DNA of 64,000 nt from Maratus speciosus (lineage: Eukaryota > Arthropoda > Arachnida > Araneae > Salticidae): the NCBI GenBank assembly GCA_963932465.1, contig OZ010786.1, forward strand, positions 598,165,038-598,229,037. The letters are read 5' to 3'. The position numbers and the translations under genes are program-made. A model generated the notes under the pieces. The model had not been told where the DNA came from. It did no database searches and saw only the letters and a list, made by a program, of their open reading frames with translations. Below, piece by piece: positions 57,861 through 64,000 of the stretch. The stretch's first letter is position 1; each line of letters begins with the position of its first letter.

Positions 57861-58963
57861 CCCCTCCTACGGCAAATTAAAATTTCGCGTAATAGACGTA
57901 ATGTTAAAGTAAAAATGGGCACCCCCAGGTGGGTAATTCATCGATTTTCACAATTTTTTTATTTTTTTCCTTAGTTTTATAGTGTAAACGAACTTCGCAC
58001 CAAATTTGAAGTCTGTAGCTGCAGTAGATATACGAGATCTTTTTGATGAGTGAGTCAGTCAGTCAGTCAGTGATAAAATTATCGATTATCAGACATTTTC
58101 AGATGTCATTATCTCGGAAACTAATTATGCGTTATTTATAAAATTTTGGATTTTAGGTAATTAGGGTGGTCTTACTACACATTTCGTATAACAAGTACGT
58201 AGGTCTAATAGATTTTCAGTAGTAGAGCATCGAAATGTGACGAAAACAGCTCGAAATGGTTCGTGTAAATAACACACGGCTATGTCAGGCGAACTTGGCT
58301 GATACACTGCCGTGTGTCTAGATATATTCAATCTATAGTCAAATAGTTTACATTAACTACAAATAGAAATTTATTATTCAAATGTTTATGATGAATATTT
58401 AAACTGAAATTTATTCGACTGATTAATAAAGGTCAGATTGCATTCTCAGCAGATCCTTAGCGCAATCACGTTAAAAAGCGCAGTAAAAAAGGACTGTCTG
58501 TCGATTTTTAATATCGTGTCCAAAATTGGCAACAGTTATAAGATTTAGCAGGATTCCCCGTTCCTTGTGTATGTTAGATATTTTTATTATTATGATTTTG
58601 TTATCGTTTCCGAAAACATCATTTCATAAGAATAAGCAGATAATCGGTAACTTATTTTACTCAAATTTTATGAAGAAACGTTGTAAGTTGACTTTTCAAA
58701 ACATGTAAAAAAAAAAAGGAAAAAAAAAGGCGTAAGTACGTCTCCCGTCCAGAAGAAACGTGCAAAATCTCAGAAAAAAGATATAAAAAACAGGACTTTT
58801 TCTTTAAAAAATTAAAAGAAGTTAGCAGTATATGAATAGAAAAGAGACGCTTTCAGTGTCACGTCAGCTATGATTATGAACCAGTAGCGCCAACATTTCA
58901 AAAATATTGGGTTGAATCAAAAATGTTTGAGCAAAATAACACATATAATTTTTTTCCTTAGGG

Positions 58964-59123
58964 CAGTGGTGGAAAATTGGCGCAGAAGAGGAGCCTATTG
59001 ACACCACTAATATTTTATGGTATTCTTCATCTTAATAAAAATTGTCATTACATAAGAAGAAAAATTCTACTAAAATTTAGTGGTGTCAATAGGCTCCTCC
59101 TCTGCGCCAATTTTCCACCACTG
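58964..59123. mobile_element. Near-perfect hairpin MITE
   Basis: Arms of about 50 bp, nearly identical: CAGTGGTGGAAAATTGGCGC, then AGGAGCCTATTGACACCACT, inverted at 59071-59123. Total 160 bp. Flanked by TTAGGG on both sides (58958-58963 and 59124-59129). The CAGTGGTGG start suggests hAT, whose duplication is usually 8 bp. Confidence 0.88.
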
Positions 59124-59368
59124 TTAGGGTGTATGCATGTGAAGAGGGGAGAAGTGAATAACTAAAGATGGTAATTCGAAATTAAGTTATGTTTTTTCTA
59201 AGCAAACATTTAAATTATTATAATTTAATTATAATTTTATTAAATTATATTCTTATACGTTCTTCCTTATAAATACATTAACATTTATTTTAAATAACAT
59301 TAGAATTGCTAACTATTGAAAGTTAAAAAACCTAAATGCCAAGAAAAGCATACATTTTAGCCACTTAA

Positions 59369-59549
59369 CTCTTTCAGGGGCAAGTAATTACGTTGTTGCA
59401 ATGTCGAATTCACATCGGAATCTTCCAAAAATTTTATTGCAAAATAAGGAAAAGCAATTTTACGACTGTTTTCCGCCTAAGTTAGAAAAGTAAAATTTGA
59501 TAAAATTTTTCTGGTATCAGAAAAATATGTCCCACCGACCCTCAAGGGG
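59369..59549. mobile_element. piggyBac-like MITE
   Basis: TTAA at 59365-59368 and 59550-59553. Starts CTCTTTCAGGGGCAAGTAAT and ends GTCCCACCGACCCTCAAGGGG-like text (21st base omitted from support). Same family as 54208-54417, opposite orientation. 181 bp. Confidence 0.8.
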
Positions 59550-59722
59550 TTAAGTGCTTTATCGAATCAAGAAATCAAAACAAAATGAAAATATGCAGGG
59601 AATTTGTTTTCGTGAGAAATTTAACTATACATCCGCTGAAGGGGTTTTCAGTGCTCCTGTAAGTCTAATTATTGTTCTTACTATTTTTCAAACAAAACCA
59701 AATTTTATTTCAGCGATTAAAA

Positions 59723-60947
59723 TCCTTCTATATATATAAAAAAGTTTTGATTTGGAAATGGACCAATGAACATCTGCGTAGATATTCCGGGTTGATCCGC
59801 ATCCAATTTGAATGCTTAAGCATGGCCTTTCATCGTTAATATTAAGAAAACTGTTGCATACAAAAAGATGAAAATCGGTGGTATTATAGAAAAATGTTTG
59901 ATAAACACGCTGATGCAGACAGTTTTCAAATCGAAGAATTATTTTAAGAGATATTTATAATGCTAAAGTTGGACAAAGTCGTTCCATTAAAAAAATTTTA
60001 TTTGAGCAAAAACTATGCATGAGAATTTAATCATTTTTAGATCATTTTATACTTTATAAGTTCCCAATGCGCAGATTGCATTTATTTTTCTTATTTGGCG
60101 CATTTTTTGAGGTTTTATTTCTATTTTTAATTCAAATTTTCAGCATTTCGAGAGATGTTTTTCACAAATTTTAGAAAATGTCATTAATTTAAACTGTTGC
60201 CAATTGTATAAACAGCGAAACAAATTATCATATCAAATATTTCTTCAAATTAAAAATTTATTTACACGTGACTATTACAAACAGAAAAAAAAAACTTTAA
60301 AATCAGAATTAAATGATTACATGTTAAAAGCAGGAAAATTACGTCATAAAAACCATATTTACACTTGAATTTTACGTCAAATTTAAAATGCCCCAAAAAT
60401 ATGGTAAAACAATTTAAATTGAAAAATATATTTGCGCGAGATATTTTGAGATAATCTTTTCAACTATTATCGTGAATTCGAAGACAGCGCAAATAATATT
60501 TCCTTCTAACAACAAAAGTATTTTTACGTGAATATTAATAAGAGAAATAAAAGTTTGGTGTAAATTACGTCAGATTTGAAACGATACATTTAAAATGAAT
60601 TATTTAAAAGAACTATCTTATAACGCTGCTAAAAAATACCGGGAGACAATGACACTGTTTACTTGATTCATTTTACATTAGCTTATTTTCAAATAACTAA
60701 TGTGTTTAATTAAATACGAAAACAGCCATTGTATCTCTTAACAGCAACAGATTTGGTCTTAAAAATCCCCAATCCAAGAAAAACGAATGGAAACCCGTTT
60801 ACAGAGAGATCGCTACTGTTTTTTTTTTAATTTTAATTCAATATTTTTAAAGCCAATCAAATGCGTGCAATTAGCGTGCTTTTTGGATTTTGGTGTGCCT
60901 GAACGGGGGGTTGGCGAGCGTAGCTCGTAGGGGGCAGAGCCACCTAG
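59723..60947 (+). mobile_element. Helitron-like nonautonomous element, copy 2
   Basis: 3' end: hairpin CGAGC-GTA-GCTCG at 60915-60927, then TAGGGGGCAGAGCCACCTAG and host T. The 5' end is placed at TCCTTCTATATATATAAAA after an A, fitting A/T insertion. About 1225 bp, inverted relative to 43360-44611. No Rep/helicase or other coding domain. The distance from hairpin to CTAG (16 bases) is slightly longer than typical. Confidence 0.65.
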
Positions 60948-61896
60948 TAATTAAAAAAATAAATTACGAATTAAATCAAATGAAATTGAGTGCGCGGAGA
61001 GATTAAATTACTGGGTGGGCTCGCGCCCCATCGTCTCATATAAGTTGGCGCCAGGAGAGTCTGCTTCTAACTAAGGCTCCTGTAATTAAAGAAGCCCTAC
61101 TTCTAACTAGGGCTCCTTTAACATTTCTAACCAAAACGTCATAACTGACGTCACGATTGAGAGCGTCTAGTAGAAAAATAGAGGAATTTCCGTATGAGAA
61201 AATAAAAAGAAATGTGGAAAATCCTAAGAATATTTAAGGTATGTGCCTACCTTTGGGGATATTTTTTTTTTTTTTTTGAAAAATGTGAAATTTTTATCAA
61301 ACATATGTGTTTTGTGTTCAAACAGGGAATAAAACTATGAATTCTTTAATTTTTTTCATGGAATTTAACTAACTTTTCAAATTTAGGCAATCTTTAGTCA
61401 AATTTTAGTAAAGAATTCCGCTGATGCCAAATCTTCTATATCGAAATCTATTCAATTTATTTCACTTTTCTTTTCAACACTATATTAGCAAACCACTTAC
61501 CCGTGTTATGAAGCAAAAGATTTGTAATATCTCTTAAGTTTAGTAACATATATCAAAATTTGTATACGAAACATGACTTTTTTTTAATGAAAACTGTGTA
61601 TTTTTCAATAACAATAGCTCCTAAATTAATATACAGTGGCGGTCAAAAGTTTCCGGCCAGTTAGTTTCTTTGATTTGTTTGACAGAACGTTTCAGCGAAG
61701 AAGAAGCACAATTGCTCCAAAAGTTAGGAATAAGCAAATTACCTCTGACCACGTGATAATTTTGATTGGATACTTATGATACTTGATGCAAAGGGAAGGA
61801 ATTCGAAATTCGCGTGTGCAAAAGTTTCCGGCAATTCGTCAATCGTTAGTTTTTGCTATCGCTAAAGTGTTTTTTTTGGCCATGTTTGTTAATTAA

Positions 61897-62125
61897 CCCT
61901 TTCATTCCCATGGTAGAATACGTTCTAGAAATTATGTAGTTCAGAGAATCCGAATTTACACCAAAAAATTTCTATGTTAAATTTCGCTTTATTTAAATAC
62001 GGATTGGTCTGTTATTAAATAGACCAAATATTGCTATTTTAATTTTCTGGTATGAACTTGGAACATCCGAATTAAAAAATCCACTAGCATCATGATGCCG
62101 TTTGGACTCACTGGGAGTGAAAGGG
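61897..62125. mobile_element. piggyBac-like MITE nested in the Tc1-like element
   Basis: TTAA at 61893-61896 and 62126-62129. TIRs CCCTTTCATTCCCA and TGGGAGTGAAAGGG. 229 bp, noncoding. It sits between the Tc1 5' TIR and the transposase, so it arrived after the Tc1 insertion. TIRs differ from the 26176 and 54208 families. Confidence 0.88.
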
Positions 62126-62176
62126 TTAATGAACATGAATAACGTATTTAAAATTCAAAAATGAGAAGTTTAACAA

Positions 62177-63170
62177 TTTATTGTTCCTAAACGAGTGATT
62201 TGTTTGTCGGTAAAGGGACAATCCTCTCGTGAGATTGCGGCAAAGTTGTCGATCGGAAAATTTGCTGTAAACGATATTTTAAAAAAATATAAAGATGGTC
62301 ATGGCCTTCGGAACATGGCACGGTCCGGGGGACCCCTGAAAACGTCTATTCTTGTGAACAGAATTATCAGAAGTAAAGCAGTTGATGACCCGCGTAAAAA
62401 TGCCGCTGCAATTCCACGTGATTTATGGTGTAAAAATATTGCTGAAACAAGTCTGTCTACAGTGTCAAGATGCTTATGTGACGTAGAACTTTATGGAACA
62501 TTCGGTGTTAAAAACCTTTCATAAGTAAAAAAATTCAGAGGGCCCGACTGGCGTTCGACAGGGAATACAAAGAGTGGTCAAGTGAAAACTGGAAAGAAGT
62601 ACTACTTTCCGATGAATCGACGTTCAATCTTTTTGGTAGTGATAAAAGACATTACAATCGACGACCTAAAAACAAAAGATAAGATGCGAGATATATTATT
62701 CCTACAATGAAGCATGGCGGAGGACACGTTATGTTGTGGGGAACATTTTCAGGAAAAAGTGCCTGTTCGTTATTTGAAATCCGCATCAAGATGCGTAGTA
62801 CAATGCATAAGGATATCTTGCAAGGTCATTTGCTGCCTTATTGGAGGAAAAATTGTGGTCGCAACTATTTGTTTCATCATGATAACGACCAGAAGCATAC
62901 ATGCAAGTTCGTCAAGCAGTGGCTTTTGCACAAAAAATATCCCCTTTTGAAATGGACAGCCCAATCATCCGATCTGAATCCAATAGAATATCTTTGAAAC
63001 TAACTTGAAAACGTGTGTGGAATTATAAATATTCCAATTCAGCAACATTTTCACAAAAATTACAAGAACCGTGGACAAAACTTAACATTGATGATTTACA
63101 ACCGTGCATTGAATCGATGCACGTTAGCGCCGCAGTACTTATTGCTAAATATATGAATACAAAATAATAA
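62177..63170 (+). pseudogene. Tc1-like transposase, broken
   Basis: Begins with a PKRVICLSVKGQSSREIAAK helix-turn-helix, then GLRNMARSGGP linker. A one-base shift at the A-run near 62508-62514 moves the frame; downstream is QRARLAFDREYKEW, then the first catalytic D in LLSDESTFNLFGS. A TAA at 62678-62680 follows, then WGTFSGKSA, the second D in FHHDNDQKHT, and WTAQSSDLNPIEYL with the final E of DD34E, ending at a TGA at 62995-62997. Lesions: at least one frameshift and two stops. Upstream, the frame is closed close to the MITE, so the start codon may have been disrupted. It would cut and paste the element at TA sites. Confidence 0.88.
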
Positions 63171-63446
63171 TTGTAAATGTTGTTGATCACTGTTATTTTC
63201 TGTTGTAACAGTATTTTTTTCCAAACTTGACAAGGTGGCCGGAAACTTTTGAAAACATGCGTTTTCTTTTGACATTAATTTTGTCAATTAAATTTATTAA
63301 TATTTAATTTTTATTCCATAAATAAGTTCTTAACTGTTATGTCAATAAAGTGTATAAGTATCACTTTGAGATTCCTCTTCATATGGGTATACTTACAAAT
63401 TAACCAAAAATTTTATGCTGGCCGGAAACTTTTGACCGCCACTGTA

Positions 63447-64000
63447 TACAAACTTACAAGCTATATTTTGCTTCTTAACATACCAATAGGTGAACAGATC
63501 CTTGTTACAAAATTTTATTTCAATATCTTAAAAACTTTTAAAACATGATGTTTTTCGCAAATGTACACAATGAAAAACGCAGTTTTCCAGAAAACGCAAA
63601 TTAAGATTTTGATATAGCACGAAAAATTATCTATAAAGATTACAACTTCATAATCGACCCTATTTCTAGGTACTTATATATTTGTGTGTATATTATATAT
63701 TTCTGTATTAAAATGCATTGTTTACCTTTCTGTGGCTCCTTAACGGTCCCTTCCGATTTCAGAAAGTTCATTTCCGGTTTATATTTTGGGCTATATGTTG
63801 AACATAACTTTTGCACATGCGATTATATATAGAACAAAAATAAAATGTGAAATAAATAATACAAATATATATACTAAGAAATAGCATAACGTCACACAAA
63901 ATTTGATATAATTCTTTTGAAGTTCCATATTTAAAATTCTTAGAGCATAAGATAAAGTGCTGCGTCACAAACTTTTAACCCGTTAAGGGTTTTTGTATTT
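63447..64000. other. Region without a supported feature
   Basis: AT-rich, no coding domains. The last bases contain TTAACCCGTTAAGGG (63975-63989), which could be the start of another TTAA-flanked element running off the window, but nothing tests it. Confidence 0.3.

Larger units (their letters stand above)
61634..63444 (+). mobile_element. Tc1-like DNA transposon, full length, inactivated
   Basis: TIR CAGTGGCGGTCAAAAGTTTC, complement at 63421-63444, with TA on both sides; the inverted repeats are perfect over about 25 bp. A second GGCCGGAAACTTTTGA motif at 63237-63252 and a CAAAAGTTTCCGGC motif at 61829 act as inner repeats, as in elements with double binding sites. 1811 bp including a nested 229-bp MITE. 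Encodes a broken DD34E transposase. Confidence 0.93.

Noticed and set aside
58040..58070. GTCA repeats (gagtcagtcagtcagtcagt)
   Set aside because: Short simple repeat of the sort ending decayed satellite units here; no further structure.
58270..58320. Hairpin ACACACGGC/GCCGTGTGT as a tRNA or small RNA gene
   Set aside because: No tRNA A/B boxes and the rest does not fold into a cloverleaf by eye; too little to call.
63975..64000. TTAACCCGTTAAGGG as another piggyBac-like terminus
   Set aside because: The second end would lie outside the window, so it cannot be tested.
1..64000. CRISPR arrays, operons or bacterial genes
   Set aside because: Tandem arrays lack repeat-spacer structure, and there are no prokaryotic gene clusters; the content is eukaryotic.

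Overview
This is a eukaryotic window, AT-rich, with microsatellites and homopolymer tracts, spliceosomal-genome style spacing, and no prokaryotic gene organisation. No intact host gene can be supported. Nearly everything recognisable is transposon-derived. The mix (Ty1/copia, Tc1/mariner with a DUF4817-like helix-turn-helix, Tigger/pogo, piggyBac-like TTAA MITEs, hAT MITEs, Helitron-like elements) points to an arthropod. The broken intronless gene at 33175-34573 resembles a multigene family I associate with spiders, so an arachnid is my best guess (inference).

Layout. 1-2860: dispersed repeats and two small inverted-repeat elements. 2860-12760: a tandemly duplicated unit of about 2 kb (copies at 2200-2560 partial, 3280-5281, and 5282-12755). 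The copies were hit by independent insertions that serve as empty/occupied-site controls: a Tigger remnant in the first full copy, and a Tigger MITE, a complete copia retrotransposon (6878-11935, 5-bp target duplication) and a foldback MITE in the second. 12940-16254: MITEs, a TIR element carrying a 145-bp satellite, and a Tigger remnant. 16360-18110: a foldback element. 18220-20632: repeat copies and a Tigger element retaining the transposase C-terminus. 21317-25338: a 4-kb palindrome of Foldback/Galileo-like architecture. 26176-29070: a piggyBac-like MITE, dispersed repeats and a mariner fragment. 29850-31050: a decayed satellite. 32493-32986: a foldback MITE. 33175-34573: the broken gene. 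36819-38023, 38521-41680 and 42204-42700: TIR elements. 43360-44611 and 59723-60947: inverted copies of a Helitron-like element. Between these lie a 325-bp satellite (46650-48600), a hAT MITE with an 8-bp target duplication (48910-49587), decayed tandem repeats, a foldback with a nested TTAA MITE, and a 147-bp satellite with a 439-bp trimer duplication (55790-57690). 61634-63444: a complete-length Tc1-like transposon with a dead transposase and a TTAA MITE nested in it.

The copia element encodes gag, protease, integrase, reverse transcriptase and RNase H in canonical order on the minus strand. It carries three in-frame stops and two frameshifts, so this copy is dead. The Tc1-like and Tigger transposases are broken too. 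The window reads as a graveyard in which insertion order can be reconstructed from nesting. The most unusual structures are the 4-kb palindrome, the several tandem arrays with a period of about 145-150 bp, and the paired inverted MITE/Helitron copies.
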